Source of the DNA: Hippophae tibetana | Taxonomy: Eukaryota; Streptophyta; Magnoliopsida; Rosales; Elaeagnaceae | Assembly (NCBI GenBank): GCA_037013495.1 | Contig: JAZDXN010000013.1 | Location: forward strand, 1,736,001 to 1,800,000 | Reading direction: 5' to 3' | DNA length: 64,000 nucleotides | Shown here: piece by piece, positions 1-12,720 of the stretch | How positions within the stretch are numbered: the first letter of the stretch is position 1 | How the letters are laid out: every line of letters begins with the position of its first letter | Translations under genes and position numbers: made by a program | The notes under the pieces: model-generated | Told to the model about the DNA's origin: nothing | What the model saw: only the letters and a program-made list of their open reading frames with translations | The model's database searches: none

Positions 1-1759
1 TTCATTAAAAATATATTCATCATCTTCTAGTCCTTGAAACTCAACAAGCCATATAGGAGATGAAAAGGTTGGAATGCATTAAGAAAATTTTTTTGGTAAC
101 TTGAGCATTTTATATTTGGATTTTTAGATTATTTCTCTATGTGAAGTTTGAAGTAATCTTTACAAACGGTACTTTCTTTGTATCATTAGTAAAAGAAATA
201 TCTTCGAAACAAGCTTCTAGAAATTAGTTACTTGTTATTGAAGGGGTTTTCCTAATTACAGTTGGTTCCAAAATAACGAAGAGGTCTCATTTCATATGCT
301 ACTTTTTTGATGAGAGCTAATTAATCTATGCATAATTTAACGATGCAAGGTGTCAGACACACGCTCCTGCGTATCTTCCTTCAATGGCAAGGTACCTGAT
401 CGGTTAACCACGAAACATTAAATACTTACATCCACATTGCTTCTATGTATAATATTTTGTCACTTATGTTTTATCTTACACTTTCTAGCGAACAAGATAT
501 ATTTGCTTATCATTGTGGCAAAACAATCTAAACAAAATAATTTTGCAGTTAGACATATTGATGGAGCATTCTATAACTTGGAACCTGTAACTTTGATACC
601 TCAATGTACTTCAATTATGGTCAAACTCATGATTGCATGTCAAAGCGGAGAGGCACTTCGTTGTAGATTCCTATGTTCAGAAACACCTTATCCTTTTGCA
701 TACAACCGTGTTCAATTTCATCAAGAATAGATTCATCTTCTTCTAGTCCTTGAAACTCAACAAGCCATATAGGAGATGAAAAGGTTGGAATGCATTAAGC
801 AAATTTTTTTGGTAACTTGAGCATTTTATATTTGGATTTTTAGATTATTTCTCTATGTGAAGTTTGAAGTAATCTTTACAAACGGTACTTTCTTTGTATC
901 ATTAGTAAAAGAAATATCTTCGAAACAAGCTTCTAGAAATAAGTTACTTGTTATTGAAGGGGTTTTCCTAATTACAGTTCGTTCCAAAATAACGAAGATG
1001 TCTCATTTCATATGCTACTTTTTTTATGAGAGCTAATTAATCTATGCATAATTTAACGATGCAAAGTGTCAGACACACGCTCCTGCGTATCTTCCTTCAA
1101 TGGCAAGGTACGTGATCGGTTAACCACGAAACATTAAATACTTACATCCACATTGCTTCTATGTATAATATTTTGTCACTTATGTTTTATCTTACACTTT
1201 CTAGCGAACAAGATATATTTGCTCATCATTGTGGCAAAACAATCTAAACAAAATAATTTTGCAGTTAGACATATTGATGGAGCATTCTATAACTTGGAAC
1301 CTGTAGCTTTGATACCTCAATGTACTTCAATTATGGTCAAACTCATGATTGCATGTCAAAGCGGAGAGGCACTTCGTTGTAGATTCCTAGGTTCAGAAAC
1401 ACCTTATCCTTATGCACACAATTTTATTCAATTTCATTAAAAATATATTCATCATCTTCTAGTCCTTGAAACTCAACAGGCCATAAAAGAGATGAAAAGA
1501 TTTGAATGTATTAAGCAAATTTTTTTGGTAACTTGAGCATTTTATATTTGGGTTTTTAGTCAATTTCTCTATGTGAAGTTTGAAGTAATCTTTACAAATG
1601 GTACTTTCTTTGTATCATTAGTAAAAGAAATATCTTCGAAACAAGCTTCTAGAAATTAGTTACTTGTTATTGAAGGGGTTTTCCTAGTTACAGTTGGTTC
1701 CAAAATAACGAAGAGGTCTCATTTCATATGCTACTTTTTTTATGAGAGCTAATTAATCT

Positions 1760-2156
1760 ATGTATAATTTAATGATGCAAAGTGTCAGAGACACGCTCCT
1801 GCGTATCTTCCTTCAATGGCAAGGTACGTGATCGGTTAACCACGAAACATTAAATACTTACATCCACATTGCTTCTATGTATAATATTTTGTCACTTATG
1901 TTTTATCTTACCCTTTCTAGCGAACAAGATATATTTGCTCATCATTGTGGCAAACCTATATAAACAAAATCATTTTGCAGGTAGACATATTGATGGAGAA
2001 TTCTATAACTTGGAACCTGTAGTTTTGATACCTCAATGTACTTCAATTATGGTAAAACTCATGATTGCATGTCAAAGCGGAGAGGCACTTCGTTGTAGTT
2101 TCCTAGGTTCAGAAACACCTTATCCTTTTGCACAAAACTGTATTCAATTTCATTAA
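1760..2156 (+). other. Possible two-exon gene remnant inside each monomer (example copy)
   Basis: Representative of a structure present in most monomers. An ATG at 1760 opens a frame of 21 codons plus one base, ending at 1823 in 'ggcaag'. Then comes a plausible plant intron, 1824-1980 (157 bp, AT-rich), with a strong donor (AAG|GTACGT) and an acceptor (TTTTGCAG). Without splicing, a TGA follows the donor almost at once. With splicing, the frame joins 1981-2156, giving about 79 codons and ending at TAA. The second segment carries R-H-I-D-G, then Y-N-L-E-P. A-type copies have GTACCT, a weaker donor. This is a model from sequence only; there is no evidence of transcription, and most subtype differences change amino acids. 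It could be a decayed captured gene fragment or chance. Confidence 0.22.
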
Positions 2157-2584
2157 AAATATATTCATCATCTTCTAGTCCTTGAAACTCAACAAGCCAT
2201 ATAGGAGATGAAAAGGTTGGAATGCATTAAGCAAATTTTTTTGGTAACTTGAGCATTTTATATTTGGATTTTTAGATTATTTCTCTATGTGAAGTTTGAA
2301 GTAATCTTTACAAACGGTACTTTCTTTGTATCATTAGTAAAAGAAATATCTTCGAAACAAGCTTCTAGAAATTAGTTACTTGTTATTGAAGGGGTTTTCC
2401 TAATTACAGTTGGTTCCAAAATAACGAAGAGGTCTCATTTCATATGCTACTTTTTTGATGAGAGCTAATTAATCTATGCATAATTTAACGATGCAAGGTG
2501 TCAGACACACGCTCCTGCGTATCTTCCTTCAATGGCAAGGTACCTGATCGGTTAACCACGAAACATTAAATACTTACATCCACA
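1869..2584 (+). repeat. Satellite monomer, subtype B (representative)
   Basis: Diagnostic linked variants are 'cttaccctttctag', 'caaacctatataaac' and 'aatcattttgcaggtagac'. They are often preceded by 'atgtataatttaatgatg' and by 'aaggtacgtgatcgg' in place of 'aaggtacctgatcgg'. The exact variant with 'tgtagtttcctagg' and 'gcacaaaactg' recurs at anchors 6880 and 11893, spaced seven monomers apart. B differs from A at about a dozen clustered sites within 300 bp, so the two are distinct sub-lineages and not random variants. Confidence 0.88.
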
Positions 2585-3402
2585 TTGCTTCTATGTATAA
2601 TATTTTGTCACTTATGTTTTATCTTACACTTTCTAGCGAACAAGATATATTTGCTTATCATTGTGGCAAAACAATCTAAACAAAATAATTTTGCAGTTAG
2701 ACATATTGATGGAGCATTCTATAACTTGGAACCTGTAACTTTGATACCTCAATGTACTTCAATTATGGTCAAACTCATGATTGCATGTCAAAGCGGAGAG
2801 GCACTTCGTTGTAGATTCCTATGTTCAGAAACACCTTATCCTTTTGCATACAACCGTGTTCAATTTCATCAAGAATAGATTCATCTTCTTCTAGTCCTTG
2901 AAACTCAACAAGCCATATAGGAGATGAAAAGGTTGGAATGCATTAAGCAAATTTTTTTGGTAACTTGAGCATTTTATATTTGGATTTTTAGATTATTTCT
3001 CTATGTGAAGTTTGAAGTAATCTTTACAAACGGTACTTTCTTTGTATCATTAGTAAAAGAAATATCTTCGAAACAAGCTTCTAGAAATAAGTTACTTGTT
3101 ATTGAAGGGGTTTTCCTAATTACAGTTCGTTCCAAAATAACGAAGATGTCTCATTTCATATGCTACTTTTTTTATGAGAGCTAATTAATCTATGCATAAT
3201 TTAACGATGCAAAGTGTCAGACACACGCTCCTGCGTATCTTCCTTCAATGGCAAGGTACGTGATCGGTTAACCACGAAACATTAAATACTTACATCCACA
3301 TTGCTTCTATGTATAATATTTTGTCACTTATGTTTTATCTTACCCTTTCTAGCGAACAAGATATATTTGCTCGTCATTGTGGCAAACCTATCTAAACAAA
3401 AT

Positions 3403-3591
3403 CATTTTGCAGTTAGACATATTGATGGAACATTTTATAACTTGGAACCTGTAGTTTTGATACCTCAATGTACTTCAATTATGGTCAAACTCATGATTGC
3501 ATGTCAAAGCGGAGAGGGACTTCGTTCTAGATTCCTAGGTTTAGAAACACCTTATCCTTTTGCATACAACCGTGTTCAATTTCATCAATAA
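3403..3591 (+). pseudogene. Josephin-like peptide remnant (example copy, tentative)
   Basis: In this C-type monomer the frame reads N-H-F-A-V-R-H-I-D-G-T-F-Y-N-L-E-P, later P-Q and S-G-E. Josephin-domain deubiquitinases have a catalytic H-W followed by a short strand, then [D/N]-G-x-[W/Y/F]-Y-N-L-D-S, a P, and further on G-G-E before the final strand. The order and spacing are similar if one residue is gapped after the H-F pair. Tryptophan is replaced by phenylalanine, and A-type monomers have N in place of the histidine, so no active enzyme is implied. The matching part falls within the second putative exon. The likeness is by eye only; chance is a serious alternative. Confidence 0.18.
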
Positions 3592-4015
3592 TAGATTCAT
3601 TTTCTTCTAGTCCTTGAAACTCAACAGGCCATAAAGGAGATGAAAAGGTTTGAATGCATTAAGCAAATTTTTTGGTAACTTCAGCATTTTATATTTGGGT
3701 TTTTAGTCAATTTGTCTATGTGAAGTTTGAAGTAATCTTTACAAACGGTACTTTCTTTGTATCATTAGTAAAAGAAATATCTTCGAAACAAGCTTCTAGA
3801 AATTAGTTACTTGTTATTGAAGGGGTTTTCCTAGTTACAGTTGGTTCCAAAATAACGAAGAGGTCTCATTTCATATGCTACTTTTTTTATGAGAGCTAAT
3901 TAATCTATGCATAATTTAACGATGCAAAGTGTCAGACACACGCTCCTGTGTATCTTCCTTCAATGGCAAGGTATGTGATCGGTTAAGCAAGAAACATTAA
4001 ATACTTACATCCACA

Positions 4016-7000
4016 TTGCTTCTATGTATAATATTTTGTCACTTATGTTTTATCTTACCCTTTCTAGCGAACAAGATATATTTGCTCATCATTGTGGCAA
4101 ACCTATATAAACAAAATCATTTTGCAGGTAGACATATTGATGGAGCATTCTATAACTTGGAACCTGTAGCTTTGATACCTCAATGTACTTCAATTATGGT
4201 CAAACTCATGATTGCATGTCAAAGCGGAGAGGCACTTCGTTGTAGATTCCTAGGTTCAGAAACACCTTATCCTTTTGCACACAACTGTATTCAATTTCAT
4301 TAAAAATATATTCATCATCTTCTAGTCCTTGAAACTCAACAGGCCATAAAGGAGATGAAAAGATTTGAATGTATTAAGCAAATTTTTTTGGTAACTTGAG
4401 CATTTTATATTTGGGTTTTTAGTCAATTTCTCTATGTGAAGTTTGAAGTAATCTTTACAAATGGTACTTTCTTTGTATCATTAGTAAAAGAAATATCTTC
4501 GAAACAAGCTTCTAGAAATTAGTTACTTGTTATTGAAGGAGTTTTCCTAGTTACAGTTGGTTCCAAAATAACGAAGAGGTCTCATTTCATATGCTACTTT
4601 TTTGATGAGAGCTAATTAATCTATGCATAATTTAACGATGCAAGGTGTCAGACACACGCTCCTGCGTATCTTCCTTCAATGGGAAGGTACCTGATCGGTT
4701 AACCACGAAACATTAAATACTTACATCCACATTGCTTCTATGTATAATATTTTGTCACTTATGTTTTATCTTACACTTTCTAGCGAACAAGATATATTTG
4801 CTCATCATTGTGGCAAAACAATCTAAACAAAATAATTTTGCAGTTAGACATATTGATGGAGCATTCTATAACTTGGAACCTGTAGCTTTGATACCTCAAT
4901 GTACTTCAATTATGGTCAAACTCATGATTGCATGTCAAAGCGGAGAGGCACTTCGTTGTAGATTCCTAGGTTCAGAAACACCTTATCCTTATGCACACAA
5001 TTTTATTCAATTTCATTAAAAATATATTCATCATCTTCTAGTCCTTGAAACTCAACAGGCCATAAAAGAGATGAAAAGATTTGAATGTATTAAGCAAATT
5101 TTTTTGGTAACTTGAGCATTTTATATTTGGGTTTTTAGTCAATTTCTCTATGTGAAGTTTGAAGTAATCTTTACAAATGGTACTTTCTTTGTATCATTAG
5201 TAAAAGAAATATCTTCGAAACAAGCTTCTAGAAATTAGTTACTTGTTATTGAAGGGGTTTTCCTAGTTACAGTTGGTTCCAAAATAACGAAGAGGTCTCA
5301 TTTCATATGCTACTTTTTTTATGAGAGCTAATTAATCTATGTATAATTTAATGATGCAAAGTGTCAGAGACACGCTCCTGCGTATCTTCCTTCAATGGCA
5401 AGGTACGTGATCGGTTAACCACGAAACATTAAATACTTACATCCACATTGCTTCTATGTATAATATTTTGTCACTTATGTTTTATCTTACCCTTTCTAGC
5501 GAACAAGATATATTTGCTCATCATTGTGGCAAACCTATATAAACAAAATCATTTTGCAGGTAGACATATTGATGGAGAATTCTATAACTTGGAACCTGTA
5601 GTTTTGATACCTCAATGTACTTCAATTATGGTCAAACTCATGATTGCATGTCAAAGCGGAGAGGCACTTCGTTGTAGATTCCTAGGTTCAGAAACACCTT
5701 ATCCTTTTGCACACAACTGTATTCAATTTCATTAAAAATATATTCATCATCTTCTAGTCCTTGAAACTCAACAGGCCATAAAGGAGATGAAAAGATTTGA
5801 ATGTATTAAGCAAATTTTTTTGGTAACTTGAGCATTTTATATTTGGGTTTTTAGTCAATTTCTCTATGTGAAGTTTGAAGTAATCTTTACAAATGGTACT
5901 TTCTTTGTATCATTAGTAAAAGAAATATCTTCGAAACAAGCTTCTAGAAATTAGTTACTTGTTATTGAAGGAGTTTTCCTAGTTACAGTTGGTTCCAAAA
6001 TAACGAAGAGGTCTCATTTCATATGCTACTTTTTTGATGAGAGCTAATTAATCTATGCATAATTTAACGATGCAAGGTGTCAGACACACGCTCCTGCGTA
6101 TCTTCCTTCAATGGGAAGGTACCTGATCGGTTAACCACGAAACATTAAATACTTACATCCACATTGCTTCTATGTATAATATTTTGTCACTTATGTTTTA
6201 TCTTACACTTTCTAGCGAACAAGATATATTTGCTCATCATTGTGGCAAAACAATCTAAACAAAATAATTTTGCAGTTAGACATATTGATGGAGCATTCTA
6301 TAACTTGGAACCTGTAGCTTTGATACCTCAATGTACTTCAATTATGGTCAAACTCATGATTGCATGTCAAAGCGGAGAGGCACTTCGTTGTAGATTCCTA
6401 GGTTCAGAAACACCTTATCCTTATGCACACAATTTTATTCAATTTCATTAAAAATATATTCATCATCTTCTAGTCCTTGAAACTCAACAGGCCATAAAAG
6501 AGATGAAAAGATTTGAATGTATTAAGCAAATTTTTTTGGTAACTTGAGCATTTTATATTTGGGTTTTTAGTCAATTTCTCTATGTGAAGTTTGAAGTAAT
6601 CTTTACAAATGGTACTTTCTTTGTATCATTAGTAAAAGAAATATCTTCGAAACAAGCTTCTAGAAATTAGTTACTTGTTATTGAAGGGGTTTTCCTAGTT
6701 ACAGTTGGTTCCAAAATAACGAAGAGGTCTCATTTCATATGCTACTTTTTTTATGAGAGCTAATTAATCTATGTATAATTTAATGATGCAAAGTGTCAGA
6801 GACACGCTCCTGCGTATCTTCCTTCAATGGCAAGGTACGTGATCGGTTAACCACGAAACATTAAATACTTACATCCACATTGCTTCTATGTATAATATTT
6901 TGTCACTTATGTTTTATCTTACCCTTTCTAGCGAACAAGATATATTTGCTCATCATTGTGGCAAACCTATATAAACAAAATCATTTTGCAGGTAGACATA

Positions 7001-7167
7001 TTGATGGAGAATTCTATAACTTGGAACCTGTAGTTTTGATACCTCAATGTACTTCAATTATGGTAAAACTCATGATTGCATGTCAAAGCGGAGAGGCACT
7101 TCGTTGTAGTTTCCTAGGTTCAGAAACACCTTATCCTTTTGCACAAAACTGTATTCAATTTCATTAA
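4016..7167 (+). repeat. A/B dimer repeat (1432 bp)
   Basis: Alternating B and A units with near-identical dimers at offset 1432 bp: anchors 4732 and 6164 (A, ending 'cacacaattttattc') pair with 5448 and 6880 (B, with 'gatggagaattctat'). Both B units are preceded by the rare 'tgtcagagacacg' and 'ggccataaaagagatg'. Alternation continues to about 10 kb with less exact copies. Confidence 0.75.
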
Positions 7168-7708
7168 AAATATATTCATCATCTTCTAGTCCTTGAAACT
7201 CAACAGGCCATAAAGGAGATGAAAAGATTTGAATGTATTAAGCAAATTTTTTTGGTAACTTGAGCATTTTATATTTGGGTTTTTAGTTAATTTCTCTATG
7301 TGAAGTTTGAAGTAATCTTTACAAATGGTACTTTCTTTGTATCATTAGTAAAAGAAATATCTTCGAAACAAGGTTCTAGAAATTAGTTACTTGTTATTGA
7401 AGGGGTTTTCCTAGTTACAGTTGGTTCCAAAATAACGAAGAGGTCTCATTTCATATGCTACTTTTTTTATGAGAGCTAATTAATCTATGTATAATTTAAT
7501 GATGCAAAGTGTGAGACACACGCTCCTGCGTATCTTCCTTCAATGGCAAGGTACGTGATCGGTTAACCAAGAAACATTAAATAATTACATCCACATTGCT
7601 TCTATGTATAATATTTTGTCACTTATGTTTTATCTTACACTTTCTAGCGAACAAGATATATTTGCTCATCATTGTGGCAAAACAATCTAAACAAAATAAT
7701 TTTGCTGT

Positions 7709-10700
7709 TAGGCACATTGATGGAGCATTCTATAACTTGGAACCTGGAGCTTTGATACCTCAATGTACTTCAATTATGGTCAAACTCATGATTGCATGTC
7801 AAAGCGGAGAGGCACTTCGTTGTAGATTCCTAGGTTTAGAAACACCTTATCCTTTTGCACACAACTGTATTCAATTTCATTAAAAATAGATTCATCTTCT
7901 TCTAGTCCTTGAAACTCAACAAGCCATAAAGGAGATGAAAAGATTTGAATGCATTAAGCAAATTTTTTTGGTAACATGAGCATTTTATATTTGGGTTTTT
8001 AGTCAATTTATCTATGTTAAGTTTGAAGTAATCTTTACAAATGGTACTTTCTTTGTATCATTAGTAAAAGAAATATCTTCGAAACATCCTTCTAGAAATT
8101 AGTTACTTGTTATTGAAGGGGTTTTCCTAATTACAGTTGGTTCCAAAATAACGAAGAGGTCTCATTTCATATGCTACTTTTTTGATGAGAGCTAATTAAT
8201 CTATGCATAATTTAACGATGCAAAGTGTCAGACACATGCTCCTGTGTATCTTCCTTCAATGGCAAGGTACGTGATCGGTTAAGCAAGAAACATTAAATAC
8301 TTACATCCACATTGCTTCTATGTATAATATTTTGTCACTTATGTTTTATCTTACCCTTTCTAGCGAACAAGATATATTTGCTCATCATTGTGGCAAACCT
8401 ATATAAACAAAATCATTTTGCAGGTAGACATATTGATGGAGCATTCTATAACTTGGAACCTGTAGCTTTGATACCTCAATGTACTTCAATTATGGTCAAA
8501 CTCATGATTGCATGTCAAAGCGGAGAGGCACTTCGTTGTAGATTCCTAGGTTCAGAAACACCTTATCCTTTTGCACACAACTGTATTCAATTTCATTAAA
8601 AATATATTCATCATCTTCTAGTCCTTGAAACTCAACAGGCCATAAAGGAGATGAAAAGATTTGAATGTATTAAGCAAATTTTTTTGGTAACATGAGCATT
8701 TTATATTTGGGTTTTTAGTCAATTTCTCTATGTGAAGTTTGAAGTAATCTTTACAAATGGTACTTTCTTTGTATCATTAGTAAAAGAAATATCTTCGAAA
8801 CAAGCTTCTAGAAATTAGTTACTTGTTATTGAAGGAGTTTTCCTAGTTACAGTTGGTTCCAAAATAACGAAGAGGTCTCATTTCATATGCTACTTTTTTG
8901 ATGAGAGCTAATTAATCTATGCATAATTTAACGATGCAAGGTGTCAGACACACGCTCCTGCGTATCTTCCTTCAATGGGAAGGTACCTGATCGGTTAACC
9001 ACGAAACATTAAATACTTACATCCACATTGCTTCTATGTATAATATTTTGTCACTTATGTTTTATCTTACACTTTCTAGCGAACAAGATATATTTGCTCA
9101 TCATTGTGGCAAAACAATCTAAACAAAATAATTTTGCAGTTAGACATATTGATGGAGCATTCTATAACTTGGAACCTGTAGCTTTGATACCCCAATGTAC
9201 TTCAATTATGGTCAAACTCATGATTGCATGTCAAAGCGGAGAGGCACTTCGTTGTAGATTCCTAGGTTCAGAAACACCTTATCCTTATGCACACAATTTT
9301 ATTCAATTTCATTAAAAATATATTCATCATCTTCTAGTCCTTGAAACTCAATAGGCCATAAAGGAGATGAAAAGATTTGAATGTATTAAGCAAATTTTTT
9401 TGGTAACTTGAGCATTTTATATTTGGGTTTTTAGTCAATTTCTCTATGTGAAGTTTGAAGTAATCTTTACAAACGGTACTTTCTTTGTATCATTAGTAAA
9501 AGAAATATCTTCGAAACAAGCTTCCAGAAATTAGTTACTTGTTATTGAAGGGGTTTTCCTAGTTACAGTTGGTTCCAAAATAACGAAGAGGTCTCATTTC
9601 ATATGCTACTTTTTTTATGAGAGCTAATTAATCTATGCATAATTTAACTATGCAAAGTGTCAGACACACGCTCCTGTGTATCTTCCTTCAATGGCAAGGT
9701 ACGTGATCGGTTAAGCAAGAAACATTAAATACTTACATCCAAATTGCTTCTATGTATAATATTTTGTCACTTATGTTTTATCTTACCCTTTTCTAGCGAA
9801 CAAGATATATTTGCTCATCATTGTGGCAAACCTATATAAACAAAATCATTTTGCAGGTAGACATATTGATGGAGCATTCTATAACTTGGAACCTGTAGCT
9901 TTGATACCTCAATGTACTTCAATTATGGTCAAACTCATGATTGCATGTCAAAGCGGAGAGGCACTTCGTTGTAGATTCCTAGGTTCAGAAACACCTTATC
10001 CTTTTGCACACAACTGTATTCAATTTCATTAAAAATATATTCATCATCTTCTAGTCCTGGAAACTCAACAGGCCATAAAGGAGATGAAAAGATTTGAATG
10101 TATTAAGCAAATTTTTTTGGTAACTTGAGCATTTTATATTTGGGTTTTTAGTCAATTTCTCTATGTGAAGTTTGAAGTAATCTTTACAAATGGTACTTTC
10201 TTTGTATCATTAGTAAAAGAAATATCTTCGAAACAAGCTTCTAGAAATTAGTTACTTGTTATTGAAGGAGTTTTCCTAGTTACAGTTGGTTCCAAAATAA
10301 CGAAGAGGTCTCATTTCATATGCTACTTTTTTGATGAGAGCTAATTAATCTATGCATAATTTAACGATGCAAGGTGTCAGACACACGCTCCTGCGTATCT
10401 TCCTTCAATGGGAAGGTACCTGATCGGTTAACCACGAAACATTAAATACTTACATCCACATTGCTTCTATGTATAATATTTTGTCACTTATGTTTTATCT
10501 TACACTTTCTAGCGAACAAGATATATTTGCTCATCATTGTGGCAAAACAATCTAAACAAAATAATTTTGCAGTTAGACATATTGATGGAGCATTCTATAA
10601 CTTGGAACCTGTAGCTTTGATACCTCTATGTACTTCCATTATGGTCAAACTCATGATTGCATGTCAAAGCGGAGAGGCACTTCGTTGTAGATTCCTAGGT

Positions 10701-12720
10701 TCAGAAACACCTTATCCTTTTGCACACAACTGTATTCAATTTCATTAAAAATATATTCATCATCTTCTAGTCCTGGAAACTCAACAGGCCATAAAGGAGA
10801 TGAAAATATTTGAATGTATTAAGCAAATTTTTTTGGTAACTTGAGCATTTTATATTTGGGTTTTTAGTCAATTTCTCTATGTGAAGTTTGAAGTAATCTT
10901 TACAAATGGTACTTTCTTTGTATCATTAGTAAAAGAAATATCTTCGAAACAAGCTTCTAGAAATTAGTTACTTGTTATTGAAGGAGTTTTCCTAGTTACA
11001 GTTGGTTCCAAAATAACGAAGAGGTCTCATTTCATATGCTACTTTTTTGATGAGAGCTAATTAATCTATGCATAATTTAACGATGCAAGGTGTCAGACAC
11101 ACGCTCCTGCGTATCTTCCTTCAATGGGAAGGTACCTGATCGGTTAACCACGAAACATTAAATACTTACATCCACATTGCTTCTATGTATAATATTTTGT
11201 CACTTATGTTTTATCTTACACTTTCTAGCGAACAAGATATATTTGCTCATCATTGTGGCAAAACAATCTAAACAAAATAATTTTGCAGTTAGACATATTG
11301 ATGGAGCATTCTATAACTTGGAACCTGTAGCTTTGATACCTCTATGTACTTCCATTATGGTCAAACTCATGGTTGCATGTCAAAGCGGAGAGGCACTTCG
11401 TTGTAGATTCCTAGGTTCAGAAACACCTTATCCTTATGCACACAATTTTATTCAATTTCATTAAAAATATATTCATCATCTTCTAGTCCTTGAAACTCAA
11501 CAGGCCATAAAGGAGATGAAAAGATTTGAATGTATTAAGCAAATTTTTTTGGTAACTTGAGCATTTTATATTTGGGTTTTTAGTCAATTTCTCTATGTGA
11601 AGTTTGAAGTAATCTTTACAAATGGTACTTTCTTTGTATCATTAGTAAAAGAAATATCTTCGAAACAAGCTTCTAGAAATTAGTTACTTGTTATTGAAGG
11701 GGTTTTCCTAGTTACAGTTGGTTCCAAAATAACGAAGAGGTCTCATTTCATATGCTACTTTTTTTATGAGAGCTAATTAATCTATGTATAATTTAATGAT
11801 GCAAAGTGTCAGAGACACGCTCCTGCGTATCTTCCTTCAATGGCAAGGTACGTGATCGGTTAACCACGAAACATTAAATACTTACATCCACATTGCTTCT
11901 ATGTATAATATTTTGTCACTTATGTTTTATCTTACCCTTTCTAGCGAACAAGATATATTTGCTCATCATTGTGGCAAACCTATATAAACAAAATCATTTT
12001 GCAGGTAGACATATTGATGGAGAATTCTATAACTTGGAACCTGTAGTTTTGATACCTCAATGTACTTCAATTATGGTAAAACTCATGATTGCATGTCAAA
12101 GCGGAGAGGCACTTCGTTGTAGTTTCCTAGGTTCAGAAACACCTTATCCTTTTGCACAAAACTGTATTCAATTTCATTAAAAATATATTCATCATCTTCT
12201 AGTCCTTGAAACTCAACAGGCCATAAAGAAGATGAAAAGATTTGAATGTATTAAGCAAATTTTTTTGGTAACTTGAGCATTTTATATTTGGGTTTTTAGT
12301 CAATTTCTCTATGTGAAGTTTGAAGTAATCTTTACAAATGGTACTTTCTTTGTATCATTAGTAAAAGAAATATCTTCGAAACAAGGTTCTAGAAATTAGT
12401 TACTTGTTATTGAAGGGGTTTTCCTAGTTACAGTTGGTTCCAAAATAACGAAGAGGTCTCATTTCATATGCTACTTTTTTTATGAGAGCTAATTAATCTA
12501 TGTATAATTTAATGATGCAAAGTGTGAGACACACGCTCCTGCGTATCTTCCTTCAATGGAAAGGTACGTGATCGGTTAACCAAGAAACATTAAATACTTA
12601 CATCCACATTGCTTCTATGTATAATATTTTGTCACTTATGTTTTATCTTACACTTTCTAGCGAACAAGATATATTTGCTCATCATTGTGGCAAAACAATC
12701 TAAACAAAATAATTTTGCTG
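7709..12720 (+). repeat. Diverged copy of the 7-monomer higher-order repeat
   Basis: This block lines up with the next two 7-mer copies at offsets of 5012-5013 bp but is more diverged. Shared rare markers include 'caaggttctag' with 'gtgtgagacac' (near 7370/7510 and 12383/12524), 'gaaacatccttctag' (near 8083, 13096, 18108) and the 'cacacaattttattc' ending at anchors 11177, 16189 and 21201. The 1-bp surplus comes from the extra T in the monomer anchored at 9744, which also shifts the open frame there. Confidence 0.7.

Larger units (their letters stand above)
1..3338 (+). repeat. 3-monomer duplication at the left edge
   Basis: Sequence from 1 to about 1190 recurs at 2149 to about 3338, an offset of 2148 bp (three monomers). 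The monomers anchored at 437 and 2585 share rare variants: 'gcttatcattg', 'ctgtaactttg', 'cctatgttcag' and the ending 'catcaagaatag'. The match weakens where an A-type unit (1153) faces a C-type unit (3301). The left limit lies outside the window. Confidence 0.8.

Noticed and set aside
437-1152. Shorter internal subrepeats within the 716-bp monomer
   Set aside because: Motifs such as 'ttctag' recur three times per unit, but the flanks do not align, so I see no convincing internal duplication.
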